Shown here one piece after another: positions 1-7,090 of a stretch of DNA of 64,000 nt. The notes under the pieces are model-generated. The model saw nothing but the letters and a program-made list of their open reading frames with translations. It was not told the DNA's origin and searched no databases. The position numbers and the translations under genes were made by a program. Position 1 is the stretch's first letter, and the number at the start of each line of letters is the position of its first letter. This DNA is from an uncultured Bacteroidales bacterium (GTDB lineage: Bacteria; Bacteroidota; Bacteroidia; Bacteroidales; Paludibacteraceae): assembly GCA_902765485.1 (NCBI GenBank), contig CACWZZ010000001.1, forward strand, positions 154,629-218,628. Direction: 5' to 3'.

Positions 1-106
1 ATGCGTGTTCGAAATGTTCGATCGAATCGAACACCAAAAAGTTTTGTTGTGGTTTCGCAACCGCCAATGTTTGTTGTTGCGGTGCATTTGGATCAGTCTT
101 TGACAT
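1..106 (-). CDS. N-terminal fragment of a phage early protein (partial)
   Basis: An ATG at 104-106 on the minus strand opens a frame that runs off the window after 35 residues. It starts MSKTDPNAPQQQ, has a glutamine-rich leader, and continues FDSIEHFEHA. It lies 27 bases downstream of the YqaJ-type exonuclease gene. A partner of such an exonuclease is often a single-strand annealing protein of the RecT type, but the visible residues are too few to assign a family. The position and start codon are seen; the role is only a guess from context. Confidence 0.55.
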   Translation of the reverse strand, partial: MSKTDPNAPQQQTLAVAKPQQNFLVFDSIEHFEHA

Positions 107-133
107 AATAGTTTGAATTTAGAAATGAAACAT

Positions 134-1105
134 TTATTTGATTGTCACGTATGCTTTGCGCTTTGTGACTTTGGTGTTGTACTTCGCGAAGATGTCCGGA
201 TTCTCCGACTTGAATTTCGCTTGATCAAAACCGACGGATTCCGTGGCGGCAACGTACGTGATACCGAACGCGTCACATTTGATAGACTTGATACCATGTT
301 CGTTGTACAACTTTTCCATTTCGGTTTGCATTTGCGTCTTGAATTCTTCGACTTCTTTTTCCATTGCTTTGATCGCGTCCATTTTATGTTTCAATGCGAC
401 CAATGCTTCTTGCGTTGCGGCGGGCAAATTGTACGCGGCAATTTCTTCGGGTTGTTTCCATTCGAACGTCGGAAGCGTTGCGGCAATGATCCGAAGACCT
501 TTGATCAGTTCGTCAACGTCGGCGCGCACGGAATCTTCGTCAATCTCAATGCGGCGCGATCTTGCGAATTCATACGAATCGGCGTTGAACATGCCGTTTG
601 TCGGATAGTGCAACAAAAACAATTGTGCGTCCGCACCGATCGCGTTTGCCTTTTCACGCAACAACAACCAATGCCATGCAAGTTGTCCGGAATACGTGTT
701 CAGTACGTCGGCGGTTTCCAACTTCGACGCTTTGCATTCGAACCATACCAATGTTTTTGCGCCGGTTTCTTTGTCTTCGACAATGACTTCGATGTCAATG
801 TGGTTCAATACGGAATATCCCAATTCCTTTGAAAGTGCGTCGGACACGTACAACGGGTTTGATTCCGCTTGCGGATAAACGCTTTTGATGTCGTTGTACA
901 ACTTCATTTCGACGTCGTCGCCCAACTGCATTGCGGCGGACTTGTTGAATTCGGGTTTTTCCGCAAGACCCAACATGACGGCAATGCGAAGTTTCGCCGA
1001 ATCCGTCAATTCACTTGAACGTGCAACGGACAATACCATTGCGGCGTCACTACTTCCCAACCCACCTTTGCGGGTTGCAATGATGTTTTCTTTGTAATTC
1101 TCCAT
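134..1105 (-). CDS. YqaJ-like phage recombination exonuclease
   Basis: The 323-residue product fits the YqaJ/lambda-exonuclease family of PD-(D/E)XK nucleases, which resect double-strand ends for phage recombination. Near the N-terminus lies GLGSSDAAMVL, the family's conserved opening motif. A catalytic aspartate lies in the HIDIEV segment, and an E-x-K pair in WFECKAS. The C-terminal part is a Lys/Glu-rich probable coiled coil. I chose the start at 1105 rather than the in-frame ATG at 1168 because 1168 would lie inside the upstream gene, and 1105 gives a 13-base gap. It belongs to the leftward early operon and is followed by the gene fragment at 1-106. The family call is fairly secure; the partner protein is not identified. 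Confidence 0.82.
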   Translation of the reverse strand: MENYKENIIATRKGGLGSSDAAMVLSVARSSELTDSAKLRIAVMLGLAEKPEFNKSAAMQLGDDVEMKLYNDIKSVYPQAESNPLYVSDALSKELGYSVLNHIDIEVIVEDKETGAKTLVWFECKASKLETADVLNTYSGQLAWHWLLLREKANAIGADAQLFLLHYPTNGMFNADSYEFARSRRIEIDEDSVRADVDELIKGLRIIAATLPTFEWKQPEEIAAYNLPAATQEALVALKHKMDAIKAMEKEVEEFKTQMQTEMEKLYNEHGIKSIKCDAFGITYVAATESVGFDQAKFKSENPDIFAKYNTKVTKRKAYVTIK

Positions 1106-1118
1106 GAGTGCAAAAAAT

Positions 1119-1424
1119 TTAGTGTTGTTTATAAATTTGTTTGATACGTACAATTTCGTTTCCGTCAATCCGGATCACGCCGCCGATCTTCGTTGGACGT
1201 ATGATCTTTTTTGCGATCCACGCTTCGATCGTCCGGACGTCAACGTCGAACATGTCGGCGACCTTCTTTTTTGTGAATACCGGATCGAATTGTGCGTCGT
1301 GTTGTTGTTGCCATACGTGTTGTGCATGTTCAACCGCTACATTCGCGCATTGTTGCCCGAATTCTTTTAGTTGATCACCATTCACGATGTACAACGATTG
1401 TCCGGAAATCTCAAATTGGTTCAT
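1119..1424 (-). CDS. Helix-turn-helix (excisionase/MerR-type) protein
   Basis: This 101-residue protein has a C-terminal winged-helix domain (about residues 50-95): TKKKVADMFDVDVRTIEAW is the helix-turn-helix and the following KIGGVIRID segment the wing. Such HTH_17-type proteins in Bacteroidota mobile elements act as excisionases or small transcription regulators. The N-terminal half is a probable helical extension (GDQLKEFGQQ...). The start overlaps the upstream gene by four bases (ATGA, 1421-1424), which indicates translational coupling. Its target is unknown. It resembles the protein at 7906-8211 in element 2 in both layout and length. Confidence 0.7.
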   Translation of the reverse strand: MNQFEISGQSLYIVNGDQLKEFGQQCANVAVEHAQHVWQQQHDAQFDPVFTKKKVADMFDVDVRTIEAWIAKKIIRPTKIGGVIRIDGNEIVRIKQIYKQH

Positions 1425-1675
1425 TTCGGCAAATTTGCAGCCGCGTCCGCGACGCGTTGGTTCAACAATGCTTTGTCGGCAACCTTCTTTTCAACGAACG
1501 TCACAAATTGTTCGTATGCTTTGCGTTCCTTCGGCGTCAATTCCGTCGCGTCGGTACGCTTCCACGCGTTGAACAATGTTGATGTCGTGCAATCCGCTTT
1601 CTTGCAGATTTTCGCAATGTCGCCCGCTTCTAATTGGGCGCGCAATTTTTCGGTGTTTGTTTGAAATTCAGTCAT
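1421..1675 (-). CDS. Small HTH-like phage protein
   Basis: An 84-residue protein starting MTEFQTNTEKLRAQLEAGD. The segment DIAKICKKADCTTSTLFNAW looks like a helix-turn-helix of the transposase or XRE kind, and the second half is Lys/Ala-rich and helical. The frame extends upstream to 1816, but that extension translates the tRNA-like sequence at 1716-1781, so I start at 1675. Its stop overlaps the start of the next gene by four bases. The family is not recognised; a DNA-binding role is inferred from the helix-turn-helix shape only. Confidence 0.6.
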   Translation of the reverse strand: MTEFQTNTEKLRAQLEAGDIAKICKKADCTTSTLFNAWKRTDATELTPKERKAYEQFVTFVEKKVADKALLNQRVADAAANLPK

Positions 1676-1715
1676 TTTGATGTGATTTTTTATAGTTACA
1701 CAATATTTTGCGTTG

Positions 1716-1781
1716 TGCGGCGTCCGGAATCGAACCGGCAAAACCTTTCGCCGCATACGGGTGCGACTTTCGCAAGCCGCA
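1716..1781 (-). tRNA. tRNA-like sequence, probably degenerate
   Basis: On the minus strand a canonical T-arm is seen (loop TTCGATT closed by CCGG/CCGG). It is followed by CGCCGCA, which pairs with TGCGGCT 59 bases upstream except at the innermost pair. Between them lies a 5-bp hairpin with a three-base loop where the D-arm should be, and no clean five-pair anticodon stem with a seven-base loop. It occupies a 137-base gap between two early genes of element 1. I read it as a decayed or unusual phage tRNA, or a tRNA-like structure. No anticodon can be assigned. Confidence 0.35.
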
Positions 1782-1812
1782 GCCGCCAACATAAACAAAT
1801 TAAATTGCCGGA

Positions 1813-2088
1813 TCAATCACGCAATGTCGGATATATTGCCGGCATGGTTTCAATGTTTCGCAATGGTGCATTCTTCGGAAGTGACGGACACGGCGACCAA
1901 TAATCGCAAACGTCCGTGCCGAAGTACAATTTGCCGTCGCGTACATTCGCGGAATTGCAAAGTGTTTCAGCAAAGAAACGACGTTCGCCGTTGCCGCATT
2001 TGCCAATGTACGACACGAAGATGTGTTCTTGTGGATTCTCCGGAAGTTGTTTCGCGGATTCATACCAATGAAATTTTTGCGTTGCCAT
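1813..2088 (-). CDS. Small phage protein, DUF551-like
   Basis: The 91-residue product begins MATQKFHWYESAKQLPENP and contains YWSPCPSLP about 60 residues later. The opening W-x-x-A-x-x-LP and the later W-x-P-x-P resemble DUF551, a small domain common in phage early regions with no known activity. The in-frame ATG at 2184 would run into the upstream gene (stop at 2117), so the start at 2088, which leaves a 28-base gap, is preferred. The family assignment is by pattern only. Confidence 0.6.
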   Translation of the reverse strand: MATQKFHWYESAKQLPENPQEHIFVSYIGKCGNGERRFFAETLCNSANVRDGKLYFGTDVCDYWSPCPSLPKNAPLRNIETMPAIYPTLRD

Positions 2089-2116
2089 AAGATTGAAGAT
2101 TTGGTGATTGAACAAT

Positions 2117-2305
2117 TTATTTCCCACGGATCGCGGCGTCAATGGTTGCCCAAATAGCCGCCGGACATGCCGTGTAATATGCAATTGCGGCGATCAATGA
2201 TTCCCAACCGCAACCGGCGTTGTACCAATATACACATGTGCCAATGCACGTTGCCAATGATAATGTCGCCCAAAATGCGCCATTGATAATTCGTTTCGTC
2301 TTCAT
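2117..2305 (-). CDS. Small membrane protein
   Basis: A 62-residue protein with two hydrophobic stretches: about residues 9-28 (GAFWATLSLATCIGTCVYWY) and 36-56 (LIAAIAYYTACPAAIWATID), with a basic N-terminus and RGK at the end. This is the pattern of a two-span inner-membrane protein. It sits in the early operon of element 1, two bases after the upstream stop (2308). No family is recognised. A role in superinfection exclusion or similar would be speculation. Confidence 0.55.
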   Translation of the reverse strand: MKTKRIINGAFWATLSLATCIGTCVYWYNAGCGWESLIAAIAYYTACPAAIWATIDAAIRGK

Positions 2306-2307
2306 GA

Positions 2308-2544
2308 TTACAATTCATTTAATGATTCTTTGACCATATCGTTGAACGTCTGCAATGCCGTTCCGAAATTGCAAGACGAAAATTCACACTTCATTTCACG
2401 CGGTTTGCCGATCCATACTTCGCCACCGGCACACGTTCCGTCTTCCATGACAAACGCTTTCAATACGATTGTCACTTCCGGTTTGTCGTACCCTTCTTTC
2501 GAAGTGTACTTCGCATAATTGTATTGTTTCATTTTACGTTTCAT
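2308..2544 (-). CDS. Hypothetical early-region protein
   Basis: The 78-residue product has mixed alpha/beta character with the central segment EVTIVLKAFVMEDGTCAGGEVWIG. Two start codons are possible, 2544 (MKRKMKQ) and 2532 (MKQYNY), and nothing upstream decides between them. The gene is packed tightly with its neighbours (12 bases before it, 2 after), so it belongs to the same leftward operon. I do not recognise a family. Confidence 0.5.
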   Translation of the reverse strand: MKRKMKQYNYAKYTSKEGYDKPEVTIVLKAFVMEDGTCAGGEVWIGKPREMKCEFSSCNFGTALQTFNDMVKESLNEL

Positions 2545-2556
2545 TGTTGATCAATT

Positions 2557-2838
2557 TTACAATCTGCCATAATATTCGCGAATTCTAAATGATAACTTTT
2601 CGCCGTCCATTGTGACTTCGTGCGTGTCGCACCAACGTTGCGCGTTTTCGCGTGTCCGGAATCTCCGGTAATGTTCGCGATCCGGAAAAATACATGAACG
2701 CGGATCAATGAATGTGTCAACGAAGCGTTTGCCGTTCTTGCGGGCGATCAATATGAATGGTTCTTGAATGAATCCCAATTCATTTTCACCGGTTGATCCG
2801 AAACGGGTGCGGATTGCATATACTAAATATTGTAACAT
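2557..2838 (-). CDS. Hypothetical early-region protein
   Basis: The 93-residue product is rich in Arg and aromatic residues (DREHYRRFRTRENAQRWCD). It could bind nucleic acid, but no known motif is visible. It is the second gene of the leftward operon, 54 bases downstream of the gene at 2893-3165. Coding is supported by operon position and consistent codon use, not by a family match. Confidence 0.5.
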   Translation of the reverse strand: MLQYLVYAIRTRFGSTGENELGFIQEPFILIARKNGKRFVDTFIDPRSCIFPDREHYRRFRTRENAQRWCDTHEVTMDGEKLSFRIREYYGRL

Positions 2839-2892
2839 GGCGATTTGGTGATTTGTGGCGGGTTTGATGTTGTCGCCCCCGCCGGATTGATA

Positions 2893-3165
2893 TTAAATGC
2901 AATTTGCAATGATTTCGTCTTTCGTCATGTCTTTCGCACGACGTAAAAATTTACGATAACAATCCGAACCAATACCCCAATATCCCAATTCGGCGCATGG
3001 TTCAACTTCAATTGGATCGTCTTTGTCGTCAACGAACGTGCCGTCCGGCATAAGATGTAACATGATTCGGTGTTCGTCTTTCAATGTTTTTCCGCAGAGA
3101 AGGCAACCGCCGTTGTTCATTCCGTCATTGACTTTTTCCGATTGTTCAAAATACAATGCTTTCAT
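2893..3165 (-). CDS. Small putative zinc-binding protein, first gene of the leftward operon
   Basis: The 90-residue product has CLLCGKTL near residue 21, and a later cysteine pair with IGSDCYRKF near residue 66. This spacing is typical of a small treble-clef or zinc-knuckle fold in which the second pair ends a helix. It is the first gene after the leftward promoter at 3322-3353, with a leader of about 150 bases. The function is unknown. Metal binding is inferred from cysteine spacing only. Confidence 0.55.
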   Translation of the reverse strand: MKALYFEQSEKVNDGMNNGGCLLCGKTLKDEHRIMLHLMPDGTFVDDKDDPIEVEPCAELGYWGIGSDCYRKFLRRAKDMTKDEIIANCI

Positions 3166-3234
3166 AATACTTTTTTGAATTTTAATTTGTTTATGTTAAA
3201 AATTTTATTTTATCGGCATTTTTTCGTCAAATTA

Positions 3235-3266
3235 TTTGCGTATGTCGATTTTTTGTAGTATTTTTG
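3235..3266 (+). promoter_or_regulatory. Rightward promoter of the element-1 switch
   Basis: TTTG at 3235-3238 and TATTTTTG at 3259-3266 are separated by exactly 20 bases, the Bacteroidota sigma-ABfr pattern. Transcription would start near 3273 and read toward the repressor gene, leaving a leader of about 150 bases. It points directly at the leftward promoter 55 bases away. Confidence 0.6.
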
Positions 3267-3321
3267 CAGTCGAATTGCAATTCGTTTGCAGATTTTTTGT
3301 AGTCTTTTTTGAATTTCGGTG

Positions 3322-3353
3322 CAAAGGTACTACAATTTTTCCGCATTTCCAAA
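3322..3353 (-). promoter_or_regulatory. Leftward (early) promoter of element 1
   Basis: On the minus strand TTTG (3353-3350) and TACCTTTG (3329-3322) are separated by 20 bases, a perfect Bacteroidota promoter. It drives the leftward operon beginning at 3165. Its -33 box lies between the repeats of the putative operator. Confidence 0.7.
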
Positions 3354-3383
3354 TTTTTTGCGGAAAAAATGCGGAAAAAATGC
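3337..3383. promoter_or_regulatory. Putative operator repeats
   Basis: TGCGGAAAAAA occurs twice in tandem at 3359-3380, followed by a third partial copy. An inverted version, TTTTTCCGCATTTCC, lies at about 3337-3350. The 11-base period places the copies on one face of the helix around the -33 box of the leftward promoter. This suggests binding sites for the adjacent repressor; binding itself is inferred. Confidence 0.5.
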
Positions 3384-3426
3384 ACTTTCTTAAAAAATGA
3401 CACAAAAATCTTAAAAATTGACACGT

Positions 3427-3828
3427 ATGAACACGCAAAAAGACCGATTATTCGCATTTATCAATCTTCATGGATATTCCGTCCGTGAATTTGAACGTGC
3501 GTTGGGCGTATCGAACGGAACGATACGACACCTTAATGACAATTTGAGTGCGAACATAAAAGAAAAGATTTCCGCAAAATTTCCGCAAGTGAACATGGAT
3601 TGGTTGTTGTTCGGCACGGGCGACATGTTGAAGGTTGACCAATCCGCGACGCAAAACAATGCGCCCGTGTATCAAAACAACGGAAAAGGCGGAAACAATG
3701 TCACGCAGGGCGCGCCGATGTCAACCATTGACAAATTGATCGAAGAAATGCGCGCGCAACGTGAATCGGCGGAAAAACAAATTGATCGTTTGTTGACGAT
3801 CATTGAAAACATGAACACACCAAAATAA
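3427..3828 (+). CDS. Phage-type HTH repressor
   Basis: The 133-residue product has an N-terminal XRE-like helix-turn-helix: SVREFERALGVSNGTIRHL, then the segment NMDWLLFGTGDML that typically closes this domain in Bacteroidota repressors. The rest is a Gln/Asn-rich linker and a C-terminal helix (about residues 95-130, EEMRAQRESAEKQIDRLL) likely to mediate oligomerisation. It lacks a LexA/S24 peptidase domain, so RecA-driven self-cleavage is not expected. The ATG at 3427 is preferred over an in-frame TTG at 3418. It is the first rightward gene after the face-to-face promoters and is best read as the lysogeny regulator of element 1. Confidence 0.72.
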   Translation: MNTQKDRLFAFINLHGYSVREFERALGVSNGTIRHLNDNLSANIKEKISAKFPQVNMDWLLFGTGDMLKVDQSATQNNAPVYQNNGKGGNNVTQGAPMSTIDKLIEEMRAQRESAEKQIDRLLTIIENMNTPK

Positions 3829-3835
3829 TGTCAGT

Positions 3836-4210
3836 ATGAAAAAATCGCTATTCCTTATTTTATTATGCGCAATATGCGCGTGCGCGTATTCGCAAGGTCG
3901 TTCGATCTCACTTGCAAAGAAGATCACAACGCCGTACGTCACCGACGAAGGCGACACAATCGCCGTCAAGACGTCAACCATTCAATTGTTGGATTGTTCC
4001 GGCGACAACAACCAATACCGGTATGTGCAATTGTTGAACAATGCCAACGAACCGATCCAACCGGCAACGGCGAAACATGCAATGAAAAAACAACCCGTCA
4101 AATTCTTCAAGACGCAAGACGATGTCATGTATGCTTTCACCGAATATTTTTGCATAAATATCGAAGCCGCGTTGTATGCAAAGGAAATCCGAATATTAAA
4201 AACGAAATAA
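3836..4210 (+). CDS. Small secreted hypothetical protein
   Basis: The 124-residue product begins with a signal peptide (MKKSLFLILLCAICACAYSQ) with likely cleavage after residue 20. The mature part has no recognised domain. It lies seven bases after the repressor gene and three before the next HTH gene, so it is co-transcribed with the lysogeny genes. A secreted protein expressed from the repressor operon would be a lysogenic-conversion product, but that is inference. Confidence 0.6.
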   Translation: MKKSLFLILLCAICACAYSQGRSISLAKKITTPYVTDEGDTIAVKTSTIQLLDCSGDNNQYRYVQLLNNANEPIQPATAKHAMKKQPVKFFKTQDDVMYAFTEYFCINIEAALYAKEIRILKTK

Positions 4211-4212
4211 TT

Positions 4213-4461
4213 ATGAACGCAACCGAAGTTACACAACGATTTGTACAATCGTACTTCAATTTGTACCAACACCGGATCGTCGAAACGAAGAAGCAATTTT
4301 GCGACGCCGTCGGATTGTACACAACCAATTTGAATTTGATGTCGAAGGGCGAACGCCAATGCACCATTGCACAAATATGCAGTCTTTTTGACAAATACGG
4401 CGTCAATCCCGTTTGGTTGTTCACCGGAACGGGTGCATTCTTCGCCAATGGTGACAATTGA
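4213..4461 (+). CDS. Small HTH regulator, second repressor-like protein
   Basis: The 82-residue product carries an XRE-like domain (KKQFCDAVGLYTTNLNLM and NPVWLFTGTGAFF). It is built like the first half of the repressor at 3427-3828, including the W-L-x-x-G-T-G closure, and has no extra C-terminal domain. The ATG at 4213 follows the previous stop by two bases. The same frame is open further upstream, but that part overlaps the secreted-protein gene. It may act as a Cro-like partner or as a regulator of the integrase that follows two bases later. Confidence 0.65.
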   Translation: MNATEVTQRFVQSYFNLYQHRIVETKKQFCDAVGLYTTNLNLMSKGERQCTIAQICSLFDKYGVNPVWLFTGTGAFFANGDN

Positions 4462-4463
4462 TC

Positions 4464-5744
4464 ATGGCAAACGTTGTTTTCCGTCTATCGTCGAAACGAT
4501 CCGGTGACAAATCCGAATTGTTGGTGCGCTTTTATGCGTCGCGCGTGATTGATTTGCGTGCGCATACGCGATTGTTTGTACCAACGGAATTGTGGAACGA
4601 CAAAATGCAACGTTTGTTGATTCCACGGCGCGTCGTCACCGAAGACACAATCGCCGCAACGGAAATACAATCGAAGATCGAAGAATTGCGCACGTTGATA
4701 TTGAATGAGTACACACAAACGCACGACGAACGCGATGTCACGAAATCATGGTTGGAACGGATCATTGACCAATTCCACAACGTTGATCGCCACGAATTGA
4801 CGCCGCTTTCGGCAATGGTTGACCGGTATATCGTCGCACGGAATATCACGCCGCGAACCGGCGATCAATACGAAGTGTTGAAACGCATGTTGGATCGTTT
4901 TGCCGAAGCCAACAAAACGTTGTACGTCGGACGGATCGAAACGGCGGACATTGGCGCGTTTGAATTATTCTTGCGCGAAGAAGAAGTCACGACGAAGAAT
5001 GGAAAAAGACGCATGGTCGAAAGAAGCCGAAACACGATCAATTCCAAATTGCGCCGCTTGCGTGCCTTGTGCAATTATTGTGTCGAAATCGGCATGACGG
5101 ATTCAAACCCGTTCAACCGGTACAAAATACCGGCGGACGTGTACGGAACGCCCGTGTTTTTGACATTGGACGAACGCGACAAACTATATGCAACGCACTT
5201 CGACAATCCGTCATTGGAACGGCAAAAAGACATATTCGTGTTTCAATGCCATATTGGTTGCCGTGTGTCCGATCTGCTATCCATGACAACCGAAAACGTC
5301 ACGCCGGACGGATTCATTCAGTACATACAATTCAAGTTGCGCAAATCCAATCCGATTGTCGTGCGCGTGCCTTTGACGGAAACGGCAAAAGAAATCATTG
5401 CGAAGTATGCCGGACAACCGGACGGGCGATTGTTGCCGTTCATTTCGCAAGACAAATACAACGACGCAATCAAACGTGTGTTGACGGACGCCGGTATTGA
5501 TCGCATGGTATTGGTGCAAAATAAACATTCGTACAAAAGCGAACCGAAGCCGATTTGCGAAATCGCCGCGTCACACCTTGCGCGTCGCACCTTCATGGCG
5601 AACATGTTTCGTCAAACGCGATCGGAACGGATCGTGTCGTCATTCACCGGACATGCGCGCGGATCGGCTGCATTCAGTCGGTACACCGACGTTGACGACG
5701 AAATGAAACGTCAAATCATATCCGGCATTGATACGTCGAAATAA
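4464..5744 (+). CDS. Tyrosine integrase of element 1
   Basis: The 426-residue product is a tyrosine recombinase of the Bacteroidota phage/CTn type. An N-terminal arm-binding region (FRLSSKRSGDKSELLVRFY) is followed by a SAM-like core-binding domain (about 100-200) and a catalytic domain. The first catalytic Arg is in HIGCRVSDLL, box II is HLARRTF (H-x-x-R), and the last box is TGHARGSAAFSRY with the nucleophilic Tyr. The ATG at 4464 follows the previous stop by two bases; an in-frame TTG at 4458 overlaps it and is less likely. It lies next to repeated TTGCCGAC sites and the attachment repeat, as expected for a self-integrating element. Confidence 0.9.
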   Translation: MANVVFRLSSKRSGDKSELLVRFYASRVIDLRAHTRLFVPTELWNDKMQRLLIPRRVVTEDTIAATEIQSKIEELRTLILNEYTQTHDERDVTKSWLERIIDQFHNVDRHELTPLSAMVDRYIVARNITPRTGDQYEVLKRMLDRFAEANKTLYVGRIETADIGAFELFLREEEVTTKNGKRRMVERSRNTINSKLRRLRALCNYCVEIGMTDSNPFNRYKIPADVYGTPVFLTLDERDKLYATHFDNPSLERQKDIFVFQCHIGCRVSDLLSMTTENVTPDGFIQYIQFKLRKSNPIVVRVPLTETAKEIIAKYAGQPDGRLLPFISQDKYNDAIKRVLTDAGIDRMVLVQNKHSYKSEPKPICEIAASHLARRTFMANMFRQTRSERIVSSFTGHARGSAAFSRYTDVDDEMKRQIISGIDTSK

Positions 5745-5745
5745 A

Positions 5746-5764
5746 TTGCCGACATTTTGCCGAC
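5746..5764 (+). repeat. Putative arm-type integrase sites of element 1
   Basis: TTGCCGAC occurs at 5746-5753 and 5757-5764, in the same orientation and 11 bases apart, immediately after the integrase stop and about 120 bases before the attachment repeat. This spacing matches that of the TTTGCCCC pairs in element 2. Confidence 0.45.
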
Positions 5765-5881
5765 GCGATTGCATGTTCATTTACTTTCATTTCGCAATGG
5801 CAACAACACCGGCACAAACAAATATGTTGTAAAACACGAAAATTGGAGAAATAAAACGAAAAGTCCCCTTGCGCGCCTTTG

Positions 5882-5896
5882 TCCTGCATGGATCAC
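5882..5896. repeat. Attachment-site repeat (right end of element 1 / left end of element 2)
   Basis: The 15-base sequence TCCTGCATGGATCAC is identical to 11400-11414. It is followed by a hairpin terminator (5903-5946), as expected if element 2 supplies a new terminator to the interrupted target gene. Confidence 0.75.
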
Positions 5897-5902
5897 TACT
5901 AC

Positions 5903-5946
5903 AAATCGTAAGTCGTTGAAAATAAACGATTTACGATTTTTCTTTT
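5903..5946 (+). terminator. Hairpin terminator next to the middle attachment site
   Basis: AAATCGTAAGTCGTT pairs with the downstream AACGATTTACGATTT with one G-T pair and a seven-base loop, and is followed by a T-rich run. It lies seven bases after the 15-base repeat. Confidence 0.65.
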
Positions 5947-5951
5947 GTAGA

Positions 5952-6001
5952 TTTGCCCCACATTTGCCCCTACCTCCGCTATATTTAGGCACTTTTGCCC
6001 C
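5952..6001 (+). repeat. Arm-type integrase sites, left end of element 2
   Basis: TTTGCCCC occurs at 5952-5959, 5963-5970 and 5994-6001 in the same orientation; the first two are 11 bases apart. The same octamer occurs twice at the right end of the element. Confidence 0.55.
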
Positions 6002-6052
6002 TCTTTTGGGCGGCGGTCATTTAAGCCGCAGCCGCAGCAGTGTATATACACG

Positions 6053-6078
6053 AAAAAGCACCCACTTTTGCGGGTGCT
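6053..6078 (-). terminator. Terminator of the leftward element-2 operon
   Basis: On the minus strand AGCACCCGC pairs with GTGGGTGCT around a four-base loop and is followed by a T-run. It lies 23 bases after the stop of the last gene of the island. Confidence 0.75.
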
Positions 6079-6100
6079 CTCTAGGTGGTCTAGTGGTGCT

Positions 6101-6448
6101 CTAGCTATGCGGCATGATATCCGCATAGCGTATAGGCTTGCCGCTGCTGGTTAGATCTACTTGCATTTCGCTCTTTTCTCCCCAGCCTCTCTGCTTTCCT
6201 TTGCTCTTAAGGGCAAAGATTATAGCCGTAGTGTCTCCGGCTCGCATACGCTCTACTAGGCAGTCCTCTGCAAAGTCTAGAAACTCCTCTTTTACCTCCT
6301 CTACTACTGCGGCAAATTCCGGATCTTTCTTGCACCACTCTCCAAAAGTACTGCGGGCTACTTTGTGCCTGCGGCATGTTTCGGATAGGTTGCCTAGCGT
6401 CTCTCGATAGGTGGCTAAAATAGCCTGCTTTTGCTCTTTCGTGTACAT
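6101..6448 (-). CDS. Terminase-small-subunit-like DNA-binding protein
   Basis: The 115-residue product starts with a helix-turn-helix of the phage small-terminase/transposase kind (EQKQAILATYRETLGNLSETCRRHKVARSTFGEWCKK, given here as two adjoining helices plus turn). It then has a central helix (EEVKEEFLDFAEDCLVERM) and GDTTAIIFALKSKGKQRGW. The latter, T-x-x-I-F-x-L-K-x-x-G-x-x-x-G-W, is characteristic of phage small terminases of the phBC6A51 type. Small terminases recognise packaging sites on phage DNA. The gene is last in the island, with a terminator right after it and no large terminase, so it may redirect a helper phage's packaging machinery. The family call is moderately sure; the redirecting role is inferred. 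Confidence 0.65.
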   Translation of the reverse strand: MYTKEQKQAILATYRETLGNLSETCRRHKVARSTFGEWCKKDPEFAAVVEEVKEEFLDFAEDCLVERMRAGDTTAIIFALKSKGKQRGWGEKSEMQVDLTSSGKPIRYADIMPHS

Positions 6449-6562
6449 ACTCTTTTTTTAGTGTTCGATTTGTACGATTTTACAATAGTGCTGCGGCTCT
6501 TTCTCTAGCCTAGCCGCTTTAGGCTGTAGGTGCACCGGCTTTTGGTTTCTCTCCGGTTGTTT

Positions 6563-7090
6563 CTAGGTTGTTAGCCTCCTATATAGCTCTAGGTACTCCG
6601 GAAAGTTATGCACAAATTCGTATATACCCCCAGCGGCTCTATATTCAGCCTGCACTCGCAGTTGATCGGTGCGCGGTCTATCCGTTCCGGCTTTTATCTC
6701 CAGCTGTACTGCTTTGCCTGCTATGATCGCGGATATATCGGCCATACCTTTGCGGGCACTTGTGGTGCGATATTGTCCGCGTGTGGGATCATATACTCCG
6801 GTGGTGTTCACTCGCGCGGCAAAATAGCCGTGAAACTCTAGGTGCGCGATAATTGCGCGTGTGAGGCTGTTTGCGTCTTTGTCACTAAAGTGGGTGCGCG
6901 CTAGGCACTCCGGCGGGATCTTTGGAAACTTTAGCGCCTGCGCTGCATTGTAGGCTGTTTCAAACTCCACTAGCTCTGCTGGCTTTATGTATCGCTTTGC
7001 CGGTTTCGCTGCTTTGGGCTTTTTAGCCGCAGCGGGGCGGCGGTGGTACATACCCCACAGCTCCCCTACTATTATTTCGTTACTGGCCAT
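6563..7090 (-). CDS. VRR-NUC-type nuclease
   Basis: The 175-residue product has a C-terminal PD-(D/E)XK core: GMADISAIIAGKAVQLEIK, with the conserved G-x-x-D, then E-x-K about 14 residues on, and a following Q/R-rich helix (RTDQLRVQAEYRAAGG). This is the VRR-NUC arrangement, found in phage and mobile-element nucleases that resemble Holliday-junction resolvases. The first 70 residues are an Ala/Lys/Pro-rich tail and linker. Its start overlaps the upstream gene by 11 bases. It could process replication or packaging intermediates of the island. Followed by a 114-base gap in which I see nothing beyond AT-rich sequence. Confidence 0.75.
   Translation of the reverse strand: MASNEIIVGELWGMYHRRPAAAKKPKAAKPAKRYIKPAELVEFETAYNAAQALKFPKIPPECLARTHFSDKDANSLTRAIIAHLEFHGYFAARVNTTGVYDPTRGQYRTTSARKGMADISAIIAGKAVQLEIKAGTDRPRTDQLRVQAEYRAAGGIYEFVHNFPEYLELYRRLTT

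Larger units (their letters stand above)
1..5896. mobile_element. Integrative element 1 (right part of a prophage or satellite)
   Basis: The segment has the layout of the lysogeny end of a temperate phage. A leftward operon of small genes (3165 to 1) includes a YqaJ-type exonuclease. A control region at 3166-3426 separates it from a rightward block with a short repressor, a second HTH protein and a tyrosine integrase. The integrase ends 137 bases before a 15-base sequence (5882-5896) that recurs at 11400, which I take as the right attachment site. The left end is outside the window. No structural phage gene is visible in this part, so prophage and satellite cannot be told apart. Confidence 0.75.

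Noticed and set aside
1716-1781. Attachment target of the elements
   Set aside because: It is on the opposite strand and does not contain the 15-base repeat, so it cannot be the shared att site.
1421-1816. Longer version of the small HTH protein starting at 1816
   Set aside because: The extra 47 residues translate the tRNA-like sequence; the ATG at 1675 is sufficient.
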